Source: Pseudotabrizicola sediminis (GTDB taxonomy: Bacteria > Pseudomonadota > Alphaproteobacteria > Rhodobacterales > Rhodobacteraceae). From it: a stretch of DNA of 64,000 nucleotides. A program made the translations under genes and the position numbers. The stretch covers positions 124,001 to 188,000 of the forward strand of contig NZ_RPEM01000002.1 in assembly GCF_004745575.1 (NCBI RefSeq), written 5' to 3'. Positions 26,770-36,700 of this stretch are shown piece by piece. The notes under the pieces were generated by a model. The model worked only from the letters and a program-made list of their open reading frames with translations. It did no database searches and was not told the DNA's origin. Positions within the stretch are counted from its first letter, which is position 1, and the number at the start of each line of letters is the position of its first letter.

Positions 26770-28365
26770 ATGGCCCCCAAGGTTCTCGTTTCCGACGAAC
26801 TCTCTGAAACCGCTGTTCAGATCTTCCGCGACCGTGGGGTCGAGGTGGATTACATGCCCAAGCTGGGCAAGGACAAGGATGCGCTGCTGGCCGTTATCGA
26901 TCAGTATGACGGGCTGGCGATCCGGTCGGCCACCAAAGCCACCGAAAAGCTGCTGGCGGCCGCCACACGGCTGAAGGTGATCGGCCGCGCCGGCATCGGT
27001 GTCGACAATGTCGACATTCCCGCCGCGTCTAAAAAGGGCGTTATCGTGATGAACACGCCGTTCGGCAACTCGATCACCACAGCCGAACATGCGATTGCGA
27101 TGATGTTTGCCGTGGCCCGGCAATTGCCAGACGCCAATGCCAGCACCCATGCGGGTCTGTGGGAAAAGTCGCGCTTCATGGGGGTAGAGCTGTTCAACAA
27201 GACCCTGGGCGTGATCGGGGCTGGCAATATCGGCGGCATCGTCTGCGACCGCGCCGTGGGGTTGAAGATGAAGGTTGTGGCCTATGACCCCTTCCTGTCT
27301 GATGAGCGCGCGGTGCAGATGGGCGTCACCAAGGTGGAACTGGATGAGCTGCTGGCGCGGGCCGATTTCATCACCCTGCATGTGCCGCTCACCGACAAGA
27401 CCCGCAACATCCTGTCGGCGGAAAGCCTTGCGAAGACCAAAAAGGGCGTGCGGATCATCAACTGCGCCCGGGGCGGTCTGATTGACGAAGCCGCGCTTGC
27501 CGCCGCCCTGACCTCCGGCCACGTCGCAGGCGCGGCCTTGGATGTGTTCGAGGTCGAACCGGCCAAGGACAGCCCGCTGTTCAACCTGCCCAATGTTGTC
27601 GTCACCCCGCATCTTGGTGCCTCGACCACCGAAGCGCAGGAGAACGTGGCGCTGCAGGTGGCCGAGCAGATGTCGGATTACCTGCTGACGGGGGCCGTCA
27701 CCAATGCGCTGAACATGCCCAACGTCACCGCCGAAGAAGCTGCCGTGATGGGCCCTTGGGTCAAGCTGGCCAGCCATCTGGGTGCGTTCATCGGTCAGAT
27801 GACGGACGAGCCGATCAAGGCGATCAACATTCTGTACGATGGCCGGGTGTCGGACATGAACATCGCTGCCCTGAACCAGTCGGTCATCGCGGGCGTGCTG
27901 AAAGCACAGAACCCGGATGTGAACCTGGTGTCGGCCCCGGTGGTGGCCAAAGACAAGGGCATCCAGATCTCCACCACCCGGCAAGACAAGTCGGGCGTGT
28001 TCGACGCTTATATCAAGGTGACCATGGTGACCGACAAGCGCGAACGCTCGATCGCGGGCACCTGCTTCTCGGATGGCAAGCCGCGCTTCATCCAGATCAA
28101 GGGCATTAATATCGACGCCGAGGTGGGCGAGCACATGCTTTACACCACCAACGAAGATGTGCCGGGCATCATTGGTTTGCTCGGGATGACGCTTGGTAAG
28201 AACGGGGTGAACATCGCGAACTTCACCCTTGGCCGTTCCTCCATCGGGCAGGATGCGATTGCGCTTTTGTACCTCGATCAGCCGATCAACCCCAAGGTGG
28301 TGGAGACCCTGGACTCGACTGGCATGTTCCTGCAGGTGAAGCCTTTGGTGTTCGAAGGGGCATGA
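26770..28365 (+). CDS. serA: D-3-phosphoglycerate dehydrogenase
   Basis: NAD-dependent enzyme opening the serine pathway by oxidising 3-phosphoglycerate. The 531 residues are the long form: substrate-binding domain, Rossmann domain (GAGNIGG, then NCARGGLIDEAAL and HLGASTTEAQENVA with the catalytic His), an allosteric substrate-binding region, and a C-terminal ACT domain (VPGIIGLLGM...NIANFTLGR). The ACT domain implies feedback control, typically by serine. Downstream of serC; likely co-transcribed unless the inverted repeat between them ends transcription. Confidence 0.96.
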   Translation: MAPKVLVSDELSETAVQIFRDRGVEVDYMPKLGKDKDALLAVIDQYDGLAIRSATKATEKLLAAATRLKVIGRAGIGVDNVDIPAASKKGVIVMNTPFGNSITTAEHAIAMMFAVARQLPDANASTHAGLWEKSRFMGVELFNKTLGVIGAGNIGGIVCDRAVGLKMKVVAYDPFLSDERAVQMGVTKVELDELLARADFITLHVPLTDKTRNILSAESLAKTKKGVRIINCARGGLIDEAALAAALTSGHVAGAALDVFEVEPAKDSPLFNLPNVVVTPHLGASTTEAQENVALQVAEQMSDYLLTGAVTNALNMPNVTAEEAAVMGPWVKLASHLGAFIGQMTDEPIKAINILYDGRVSDMNIAALNQSVIAGVLKAQNPDVNLVSAPVVAKDKGIQISTTRQDKSGVFDAYIKVTMVTDKRERSIAGTCFSDGKPRFIQIKGINIDAEVGEHMLYTTNEDVPGIIGLLGMTLGKNGVNIANFTLGRSSIGQDAIALLYLDQPINPKVVETLDSTGMFLQVKPLVFEGA

Positions 28366-28405
28366 CAGGGCGCGCCGCATTGCTCATCATCTGTTCCTAA
28401 ATATC

Positions 28406-28432
28406 CCGGGGGTCCGGGGGCAGCGCCCCCGG
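28406..28432. repeat. Hairpin and recurring GC-rich repeat after serA
   Basis: CCGGGGGC-AGC-GCCCCCGG (28414-28432) is a terminator-like stem after serA. The stretch 28406-28422 is the reverse complement of 21004-21020. Both lie in intergenic gaps and look like members of one short dispersed repeat. Confidence 0.65.
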
Positions 28433-28459
28433 GCTTTCCGCTAAAGCAAAGGCCCGGTC

Positions 28460-29206
28460 ATGCAGCCCCGTCACACCTATGCCGTCGGCGATATCCACGG
28501 CCATCTGGACCTCCTGCGCGGTGTCCATGACCTGATCGACAAGGACATGGCGCGCTATGGGGCGGGTAAGGTGGTGCATGTCGGCGATCTGGTGGATCGC
28601 GGGCCGGACAGCCGGGGCGTGGTCGGCTATTTGCGGCAAGGTCTGGCACAGGGGCAGGACTGGATCGTGCTCAAGAGCAACCATGACCGTCTGTTCACCA
28701 TGTTCATGGACGACCCCAAGGCCAGCGATCCGGGCCTGCGCCCCGAATACAGCTGGCTGCATCCCAAGATCGGCGGGTCCGAGACGTTGGAGTCCTACGG
28801 TGTGCCCAATGCGGCGGACCGTCCGGTGGCAAAGGTCCATGCCGATGCGTTGGAGAGGGTCCCGCAAGAGGATCTGGACTTCTTGGCCAGTCGCCCGGCG
28901 TGGCACCGCGTGGACGGGGTGATCTTTGTACATGCCGGGGTGCGCCCCGGCCTTCCGATTGCCGAGCAGGCCGAGAATGATCTGCTCTGGATCCGCAAGG
29001 GCTTTCTTGATCATGCAGACCCGTTCGAGGCGTTGATCGTGCATGGCCATACGGCGATCAATGCGCCGACGCATTACGGCAACCGGGTCAACATCGATTC
29101 CTCTGCCGCCTATGGCGGGCCCCTTTCGGCCATTGTGATCGAGGGGGCCGACGTGTTCCACCTGACCATAAAGGGCCGGGTGCCGTTGCGGCCCGAGAGT
29201 CAGTGA
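28460..29206 (+). CDS. Metallophosphoesterase, serine/threonine phosphatase-like
   Basis: Cytoplasmic calcineurin-type phosphoesterase of 248 residues. Metal-ligand motifs are in order: GDIHGH, GDLVDRGPDS, a SNHDR variant of the usual GNHD, and HGHT near the C-terminus. Relatives act on phosphoproteins or dinucleoside polyphosphates; which applies is not clear. It follows serA on the same strand, separated by the GC-rich hairpin, so it is probably a separate unit. Confidence 0.88.
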   Translation: MQPRHTYAVGDIHGHLDLLRGVHDLIDKDMARYGAGKVVHVGDLVDRGPDSRGVVGYLRQGLAQGQDWIVLKSNHDRLFTMFMDDPKASDPGLRPEYSWLHPKIGGSETLESYGVPNAADRPVAKVHADALERVPQEDLDFLASRPAWHRVDGVIFVHAGVRPGLPIAEQAENDLLWIRKGFLDHADPFEALIVHGHTAINAPTHYGNRVNIDSSAAYGGPLSAIVIEGADVFHLTIKGRVPLRPESQ

Positions 29207-29250
29207 CCCAAGGGGTAGCCCCCGGCCCGCAGTAACGGGTCGGGACCAGC

Positions 29251-30366
29251 TTAGTGCCGCATTTCCGGCAGGCGGCGACAGAGCCGCAGGCTCAAAACCG
29301 CGCAGGTGGCAGAAACAGCGGCGAGGATGCCAAAAAAGCCGCTGCTGCCCAGTTGATCCAGCACGGGGGCAAGCAAGACCGGGGCTGCGATGCCGCCGAC
29401 CAGCCCGGCGGCGATGATGGTGGGGGCGGTGCGCGGGTCATCGCCCATCCGGCGGGTGGCGGCGACGTAGAAGCCGGGAAAGAACAGCCCCGCCGAGATG
29501 CCCATGGCCACAAAGAACACGCCGGGGCTGACAAAGACTGCCAGTGTGGCGGAGACGGCAGCGGCCAGCATCGCGCCCACATATAGCAGAAATGGCGCGG
29601 TCAGATGGGCGGTGAAGATCAGCACAGTGCGCGCGCCAAGGAAGGCCACGAAAAACGCGCTGAGCAGCTGCGCGGCGGCGGTCTCCGACAGGTCCGAGCG
29701 GATCAGCGCGCTGGGGCCAAGGCCGATCAGCGCGGCCTCTATCCCGATGCCGGCGACGGCGAACAGCTGAAACGCCAGCATCGGGCGGAACGGGCCGGCG
29801 CTTCCGGCCTGCGGCGGCGGTGCCGCGCGCCCGGCGGGGCCAGCCCCCAGCCAGATCAACGCAGCCAGCCCTGCAACCAGCGCATAGGCCAGGGCGGGGT
29901 TTGACCCCAGCCAGACAAAAATCAGCGGGGCGACAATCGCCCCCAGACCAAAGCTGGCGTTCACCAGACTGACCATGGCGGTGCCGCGTGCGCCATAGGC
30001 CCGCAGGATGCGCGGGTTGAAGACAACCGTGGACAGCCCGTAACCCGCCCCGAAGATCAGCGCGCCCCCAAAGGTCGCCACTGTGCCCAATGCCGCCGCA
30101 ATCAGGGCTGCCCCGCAAAGCATGATGCCAAGGCTGATCCGGGGCGAGACATGTGCCCCCCAGCGATACATCGCAGCGACACCGACGGCGCAGCCGATCC
30201 AATGCGCCGACACCAGCCAACCCGCCTGCGCCGCGCTGAGCGACAGCGCCCGGCCAAAGGCGGGCAGCGCCGGGCCATACAGCGATTGCCCGGCGCCCAT
30301 CATGACAAAGGTGGCGATCCCCACCAGCAACAGGCCGGTGTTTGCCCGATTCATGTCTTTCATCAT
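29251..30366 (-). CDS. MFS transporter
   Basis: Major facilitator protein with about twelve hydrophobic segments and no large loops, 371 residues if ATG 30366 is used. Open frame continues to ATG 30396, and ATG 30354 is a third choice; no start has a strong ribosome site. The first helix (TGLLLVGIATFVMMGAG) and PALPAFG loop are typical of small sugar or drug facilitators. Substrate unknown. Divergent from the thiolase gene. Confidence 0.8.
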   Translation of the reverse strand: MMKDMNRANTGLLLVGIATFVMMGAGQSLYGPALPAFGRALSLSAAQAGWLVSAHWIGCAVGVAAMYRWGAHVSPRISLGIMLCGAALIAAALGTVATFGGALIFGAGYGLSTVVFNPRILRAYGARGTAMVSLVNASFGLGAIVAPLIFVWLGSNPALAYALVAGLAALIWLGAGPAGRAAPPPQAGSAGPFRPMLAFQLFAVAGIGIEAALIGLGPSALIRSDLSETAAAQLLSAFFVAFLGARTVLIFTAHLTAPFLLYVGAMLAAAVSATLAVFVSPGVFFVAMGISAGLFFPGFYVAATRRMGDDPRTAPTIIAAGLVGGIAAPVLLAPVLDQLGSSGFFGILAAVSATCAVLSLRLCRRLPEMRH

Positions 30367-30489
30367 GGCCCGTTTGCGCGTTGTGACGGCTCTCATTCTC
30401 TTGGCGCGGGCAGAGTGTCAATCGACGCCGCGTCATCTTTCCCCCCGGCGCGAAATGGCGTTAAGATTGGTGAAATTCAGGAGGTTCCC

Positions 30490-31668
30490 ATGGCCAGCTT
30501 TCCGCAAGACGTTTTCATCCTGTCCGCGACGCGCAGCGCGATCGGCGGCTTTGGCGGGGCCCTTGCCGGGGTGTCGCCAATTGATGTTGCCACGCAAGTG
30601 ATCAGCTCGGCCCTGCGGCGGGCGGGGATTGGCGGGGCGCAGGTAGGGCATGTGGTGATGGGGCATGTGATCAACACCGAACCGCGTGACATGTATCTGA
30701 GCCGGGTGGCGGCGATGCAGGCTGGAATCCCTGAAACCGTGCCTGCGATGAACGTGAACCGGCTGTGCGGATCGGGGGCGCAGGCAGTGGTGTCGGCGGT
30801 GCAGGCGCTGGTGTTGGGCGACTGCACTGTCGCGGTGGCGGGCGGCGCGGAAAGCATGAGCCGGTCGCCCTATATCCTGCCTGCCGCGCGGTTCGGGCAG
30901 AAGATGGGGGACACAAAAGCGCTCGACATGATGACCGGCGCGCTGACCTGCCCGTTTGGCACCGGGCATATGGGGGTGACGGCAGAGAATGTCGCGGCGC
31001 AATATGGCATCAGTCGTGCCGCGCAGGATGCCTTTGCGCTGGAAAGCCAGAAGCGTGCGGCGCGGGCGATTGCCGAGGGCATTTTTGCCGCCCAGATCAC
31101 CCCGATCCGGGTGGAGACGCGCAAGGGTGTGGTGGAATTTGCGGTCGATGAACACCCCAAGGCGACGTCGCTGGAGGCTTTGGCGGGGTTGCGCCCGGTG
31201 TTCCAGAAGGATGGCACAGTGACGGCGGGCAATGCTTCGGGCATCAATGACGGGGCTGCCGCACTTGTTTTGTCGCGTGGGCTGTTTCCGGGCGCAAAGC
31301 CGCGGGCACGGGTGATGGGCTATGCGCATGCCGGGGTGGACCCCAAGGTAATGGGAATCGGACCGATTCCGGCGGTAGAGGCCTTGTGCGCGAAGCTGAG
31401 AATGAAGCCCGGCGACTTCGATCTTGTGGAATCCAACGAGGCCTTTGCCGCGCAGGCCATTGCGGTGAACCGCGAGCTGGGTCTGGATGTGGCCCGGGTG
31501 AACCCCAATGGCGGTGCAATTGCGCTTGGCCATCCGGTAGGGGCGACGGGGGCAATTCTGGTGGTCAAGGCGCTGCACGAGCTGGAGCGGACGGCCGCGC
31601 GCACCGCGCTGATCACCATGTGCATCGGCGGCGGTCAGGGCATCGCGCTGGCGATTGAACGGGTCTGA
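30490..31668 (+). CDS. Acetyl-CoA acetyltransferase / beta-ketothiolase
   Basis: Thiolase of 392 residues, condensing acetyl-CoA or cleaving beta-ketoacyl-CoA. All catalytic motifs are present: nucleophile Cys in NRLCGSGAQAV near residue 90, the GHP histidine in ALGHPVGATGA, and the second cysteine in MCIGGGQG. The start is ATG 30490, with CAGGAGG before it; the open frame extends upstream without homology. It stands apart from any phaB or fatty-acid genes, so a role in polyhydroxybutyrate, ketone or amino-acid catabolism cannot be separated here. Confidence 0.92.
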   Translation: MASFPQDVFILSATRSAIGGFGGALAGVSPIDVATQVISSALRRAGIGGAQVGHVVMGHVINTEPRDMYLSRVAAMQAGIPETVPAMNVNRLCGSGAQAVVSAVQALVLGDCTVAVAGGAESMSRSPYILPAARFGQKMGDTKALDMMTGALTCPFGTGHMGVTAENVAAQYGISRAAQDAFALESQKRAARAIAEGIFAAQITPIRVETRKGVVEFAVDEHPKATSLEALAGLRPVFQKDGTVTAGNASGINDGAAALVLSRGLFPGAKPRARVMGYAHAGVDPKVMGIGPIPAVEALCAKLRMKPGDFDLVESNEAFAAQAIAVNRELGLDVARVNPNGGAIALGHPVGATGAILVVKALHELERTAARTALITMCIGGGQGIALAIERV

Positions 31669-31698
31669 GCGCGTTTTGCGCGGCGACCCCACCCCCGG

Positions 31699-31720
31699 CC
31701 CTCCCCCACGATGGGGAGGG
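31699..31720. terminator. Bidirectional terminator-like hairpin
   Basis: Perfect 8-bp stem CCCTCCCC / GGGGAGGG with a 6-base loop in the gap between the convergent thiolase and pbpC genes. It could end both transcripts. Confidence 0.55.
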
Positions 31721-31754
31721 AGCCGCTTGGCCCCGGCGGTGCGCAGTGCGCTGA

Positions 31755-33794
31755 TCAGTGCAGCCGCACCCTCGCGCGGGCGGACCTGCCCTGCGCATCA
31801 ATCACCGACAGGCTGACAAAGCCGGTGCCGGGCAGGGTGAGCAAGGCTTGCCGTGCGCGGTCCTGTACCACGACCGGCACACCATCGGCCAGCCAGGTGA
31901 AAGGCCCGGTACCGCCTGCCACCTTGACCATCAGTGCACCATTCAGCAGCTCCACCTCGGCCCCGTCGGGCGGGAAGGCGACGGCGGGCGCATCGGCATC
32001 GGCGGCCAGACTGCCCCGCGCGCGAAAGCGTTGCAGCGGTTGCGGCAGTTGGGCGTTGGAAACCAGCAGGGTCGCGGGCGGCGCGGGCGGCTGGGGTTCA
32101 AGCCCCGGCGCGATGCGGGCAAAGGCCTGAAACAGCACAGGGGCAGCCAGATCGGCGCCGAACACGCCAGGCACCGGGGTGCCATCGGCGCGGCCCATCC
32201 AGACGCCCACCACATGCCGCCCGTCATAGCCGATGGCCCAGGCGTCGCGGTGGCCATAGCTGGTGCCGGTCTTGTAGGCCAGCCGGTTGGTGGGGGCTCC
32301 GGGCGGCGGGGCCAGGCCGGCGAGAATGTCGCCGATCTGCCACGCGGCGCTGGTGGACAGCAGCCGCTGGCCCTCGGCGCGGCTGCCATCCATCCGCCAG
32401 GTCAGCGGCAGGGCCACGCCGCCGCGCGCGAGGGCGGCGTAAAGTTGCACCATATCGGTCAGGCTGATGCCGATGCCGCCAAGGCCAATGGCAAGGCCCG
32501 GTTCATTGCCGGGGATCACGGCGCGGATCGCGGCCTTGTCGAGCGCCGCCAGCAGGCGCGGCGGGCCCATCGCATCAAGCAACTGCACCACTGGCAGGTT
32601 CAGCGACAGTTGCAACGCGTCGCGCACCCGGATGGTGCCGCGAAACTGGCGGTCGAAATTTTGTGGTGCGTAAGTGCCAAAGCGCTGCGGACGGTCTTCG
32701 ATCAGCGTTTCGGGATGAGCGAGGCCTTGATCAAAAGCCAGCCCGTAGATCAGCGGTTTCAAGGTTGATCCGGGGCTGCGCAGGGCCGTGGTCATATCGA
32801 CAAAGCCTGCGCGCTGATCGGCCTGAAACGCGGCAGAGCCGACAGAGGCGAGGATTTCCCCGGATGTGTGGTCGGCGGCGACAATGGCGATCTGCAACCG
32901 CTCGCCCTGTGTGGCGATCACGTCACGGGCGAGGGCTTCGAGGCTGCGTTGCAGGCTGGTCTTCAGGGTCAGCTGGTGCCGGTGCATGATCGGGTCCGCG
33001 CTGCGGGCGCGGTCGGCGAGGTGGGGGGCGAGGGTCGGAAACGGCTGGCGGGCGTGGGGCACCGGTTCGGTCAGCGCGCCATTCGCCATATGGTCGGGCA
33101 CGATGCCGTCGCGCAGAGCGCGGGCCAGCACGCGGGCGCGGGCGGCCACGGCGCGGTCATGCGCGCGGTCGGGGCGGCGCGATTCCGGGGCCTGCGGGAT
33201 AGCGACCAGCAGGGCAGCTTGCGCAGGTGTCAGACGGCGGGGTTCCTTGCCGAAATAGGCGAAGGATGCGGCGCGCACGCCTTCGAGATTGCCGCCGAAC
33301 GGGGCGAGATGCATGTAGAGTTGCAGGATCTGGTCCTTGGTCAGCCTGCGCTCCAGCGCCCATGCGACGCGCATCTGGCGCAGTTTGCCCGCCACCGCGC
33401 CTGTGCCGGAGGCTTCGAGCAAACGCGCCACCTGCATGGTCAGGGTAGAACCGCCGGAAATCACCCGGCCATTGCGCAGGGCTTGTGCGACCGCGCGAGT
33501 CATGGCGCGCAAATCGACGCCTGAGTGGTCATGGAACCGCTTGTCCTCATAGGCGATCAGCATGGCGCGGTAGTCTTCATCCACTTGCGCAAGGTCTACC
33601 GCCATGCGCCAGCGACCATCGGCCACCGTATAGGCGCGCAGCAGGATGCCGTCGCGGTCTGTCACCTCGACCGAGGTTTCCAGCGACAGCGGCGGGAGGG
33701 TGGTGGCGGTGATCCAGTCGTCAAAACAGTCGCGGGCGAGCCCGGTAAGGAACAGGCCCGCGGCGAGGGCGAAGACGTGTCTGGTCCGCATCAC
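31755..33794 (-). CDS. pbpC: Penicillin-binding protein 1C
   Basis: Bifunctional peptidoglycan synthase of 679 residues. A single N-terminal membrane anchor is followed by a GT51 glycosyltransferase domain (YEDKRFHDHSGVD, about residues 82-95), a transpeptidase domain with the SxxK serine in SPGSTLKP and the KTGTS motif, and a C-terminal PBP1C-specific domain. It overlaps by 4 bp the upstream alpha-2-macroglobulin gene. This pairing is widespread: the macroglobulin is thought to guard the periplasm while PBP1C repairs the wall. Confidence 0.95.
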   Translation of the reverse strand: MMRTRHVFALAAGLFLTGLARDCFDDWITATTLPPLSLETSVEVTDRDGILLRAYTVADGRWRMAVDLAQVDEDYRAMLIAYEDKRFHDHSGVDLRAMTRAVAQALRNGRVISGGSTLTMQVARLLEASGTGAVAGKLRQMRVAWALERRLTKDQILQLYMHLAPFGGNLEGVRAASFAYFGKEPRRLTPAQAALLVAIPQAPESRRPDRAHDRAVAARARVLARALRDGIVPDHMANGALTEPVPHARQPFPTLAPHLADRARSADPIMHRHQLTLKTSLQRSLEALARDVIATQGERLQIAIVAADHTSGEILASVGSAAFQADQRAGFVDMTTALRSPGSTLKPLIYGLAFDQGLAHPETLIEDRPQRFGTYAPQNFDRQFRGTIRVRDALQLSLNLPVVQLLDAMGPPRLLAALDKAAIRAVIPGNEPGLAIGLGGIGISLTDMVQLYAALARGGVALPLTWRMDGSRAEGQRLLSTSAAWQIGDILAGLAPPPGAPTNRLAYKTGTSYGHRDAWAIGYDGRHVVGVWMGRADGTPVPGVFGADLAAPVLFQAFARIAPGLEPQPPAPPATLLVSNAQLPQPLQRFRARGSLAADADAPAVAFPPDGAEVELLNGALMVKVAGGTGPFTWLADGVPVVVQDRARQALLTLPGTGFVSLSVIDAQGRSARARVRLH

Positions 33795-36700
33795 TCGGCA
33801 ATCGTGATCCGGCCCGTGGCGGACCGGGCGCGGAAGGTCGGGCGGTACATATCTTCGACCGCAGCCGCAGGGTGGTGGAAGGTGCCCGGCGAGATGGCGC
33901 GGACGATGTAGCCAAGGCGGAAGCTGTCGGCGTTGGTGCGGTCGATGGCGGTCAGGAAGCGGTCCTGGCGGAACTCGCTGTGCGCCACATCGCCTTCGAG
34001 GTTCAGCCAGTCCAGGTTGGCCAATTGTCCGCCCGAAATCAGGTTGGGGTTGTCGATTTCAAACCCGGCGGGCAGCGGGTCGCTGACCATCAGCCGTGCC
34101 TCGCCGGTGCCGAAGGGCGTCACCTCCAGCACGGTGACCAGACGGTCGCCGGTGTGAAGGGCTTCCACAGTCGCCGGTTCCCCCGCCAGTGTGTAATAGC
34201 TGCGGGTGATGGCATAGCCATTGCCGCCTGCCGGTTCCGGTTTGATGGGAATGCCGTAGGCGGTCACGGTCAGCTGGGTATCGGTCCCGCTGTTGTGCAC
34301 AGTGACCGGCCCGGTGGCTGCGGTCAGCACCCGGACCAGCGGCCCGGTTGCGGGTTCACCGTTCAGGGTGATGCCCGCCAGCCCCGGCCGGTCGATCAGG
34401 GCGTTGGTGGCCATCAGCGCCCATGTCGCCTCTTGCGTCGAAAGTGTGCTGGGGTTGGCCGACAGGCGGATCAGCAGCGCGTCCCGGTCGATTGCCTGCG
34501 TGCCTGCATCCACCGCGAGGGTGAGGATGGCGGCGGCGTCGCGAAAGTTGGTGCCGTAATCGGTTCGGAAGGTCTGTTCCGTCTCGGTCGCGCTCAGGGC
34601 CAGCAGGCGGTTGCCTGCGCGGCGGAACATGGCGTCGGCCCGGGGCTGGTCGCCATAGCTGGCCAATGCTGCGCCAAGCTGGGCTTGAGCAAGAGCGGTG
34701 CGGAAGTCATCGCCTTTGACATCGGCATAATAGCGCAGGTCGCCGATGGCGGCGGCGCCTTCCCGGGCAAGGACCATGAGCGCATAGGCAAGTGCCTCGC
34801 CGCCGCCGTTCGATCTCGCGTCGAAGTCTGGGGCGTAGTTCACCTGATTGCGCAGAGAGTCGAGCGCAGAACGGAAGGCGCGGTCGGGCACCGCGTAGCC
34901 CTGCGCGCGGGCGCGGGACAGGAAATCGGTGACAAAGGCATCGAGCCACAGATCACCGCTGCCGGGTGACCACAGGCCAAAGCCACCTTCGGCCCCCTGA
35001 TGGGTCAGGATCTGGGCCACCGCCTGTCCGATGCGTTCGGCGATATTGTCGGCCCCTTGAAGGTCCATCGCTTGCGCGACCTGATCGAAGTACAGCAGCG
35101 GCAAAGCCTTGGAGGTGATCTGCTCGGTGCAGCCATAGGGGTAGCGGTCTAGTGCGGCCAGCAGGCCGGGCGCATCCATCCGGGCCAGCGGGCCGATGGC
35201 CATGGTGGCCTTGGCCGAACCTGCGGCAAGGCCGGTGAACAGGGTGTCATCCAGCGTGAGGGTCTGGCCTTGGGTCAGGGTCAGGCGGGTGGTGCGGGCG
35301 ACCTCGGGGTCGTTGGATTGCACCGGCAGGGTCAGAGTCCTGGTCAGCTGCTTTCCGTCTGGGGTGGTGAGGTTGACGATGATAGTCTGAAGGCCCGCCT
35401 CCCCGGCGGTGACGGGGATGGCGAGGACGGTTCTGGCCTGATCGCCAAGGTCAAAGCCCGACGGCACCGCGCCAAGCGTGACGCCATTGGCGGTGACATC
35501 TAGGCCCATTCGGCCGGACGGACCGCTGGCATGGACGACTTCCAGCAGCATGCGGCTGCTGTCGCCGGGGGCCATGAAGCGGGGCAGGCTGGCGGTTACC
35601 ACGACCGGGTCGCGCACCAGTACATCGGCATTGGCGTGGCCAACGGCCTTGGCCGACCATGCCACGGCCATGATTTTGACGCTGCCGTTAAAGGAGGGCA
35701 GGGGAAATGTGGTGTGGGCGGTGCCATCGGTGCCCACCTGCACTGGGCCGGTGAAATAGGCGACAAGCTCTTCGGTAGGGGGTGGAGCTTGCAGGCGAGC
35801 TTGCGCGCCTGCGTCGCCGCCCGAGCGGACGGTGCCTGTTGCGCCGTTCAGCCCGTCGATCAACCGGCCATAGACATCGCGGATGCCGATGCCCAGCTTG
35901 CGCTGGCCGAAGTAATGCGCCGACGGGTCGGGTGGGGCGAAAGCGGTGAGGTTCAGGATGCCCTGATCCACCGCCGCGATGGTGACCCATGCGGGTTCAC
36001 CGTCTGCGATGCCATCGACCTTGACCGCGACATCAAGCGGGCCGCGTGGGGCGGCGTCGGACAGGGTTTCGATGCTGACCGCCAACTGACGCGCGCCGGG
36101 ATCGACGGCGGCATGGGCAAGGCCAAGCGCGCGGGCCGGGTTGCGGCCAGCCGCCACATCCATCGGGCGCAGCACAGAGGCTGTGACATAGACACCGGCG
36201 CCCCAGTCATCGGTCACCGGCAGGGTGATCAGATTTTCGCCTTCCGTCACCTCGACCGCCTGCATGGCGATCAGGCGGTTCGCCAGCACGGTAATCAGCG
36301 CCGTGCCCGCCGCGCGGGGCACAACGCGCAGGGTGGCGGTTTCGCCCGATGTATAGGCCGATTTGTCCAGCGAAAGTTCCAGCGTGTCGGGGGTGGCGGT
36401 CACATCGGCGGGGGCGTACCAGCCTGCGAAGAACGGGGTAGAGGTGATGGCCCCGTTGACCGACTGCACCCGCAACTCATACTCGCCCCATTGCACCGGC
36501 GCAGCGATTTCAACCGGTTGTGGGCCAAGTTGGGCGGTGCCTTCGGCAGCGATGGTGCGCCCGACAACAGGCTCCCAGTTCCAGACACCATAGCTTTGAT
36601 ACCATTGGTAATTGGTCTCGATCCGGGTGATCTGCCACTCTGCCGCCATGTCGGCGGGTTGTCCGTCCGGGCCAAGGCCGATCAGGCTGAACCGCGCCTC

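Noticed and set aside
26755-28380. Minus-strand 541-codon frame opposite serA
   Set aside because: The plus strand encodes a full SerA with all motifs; the opposite frame is a composition artefact with no recognisable domain.
32868-33524. Plus-strand frames opposite pbpC
   Set aside because: No domain and no ribosome site; PBP1C motifs on the other strand are complete.
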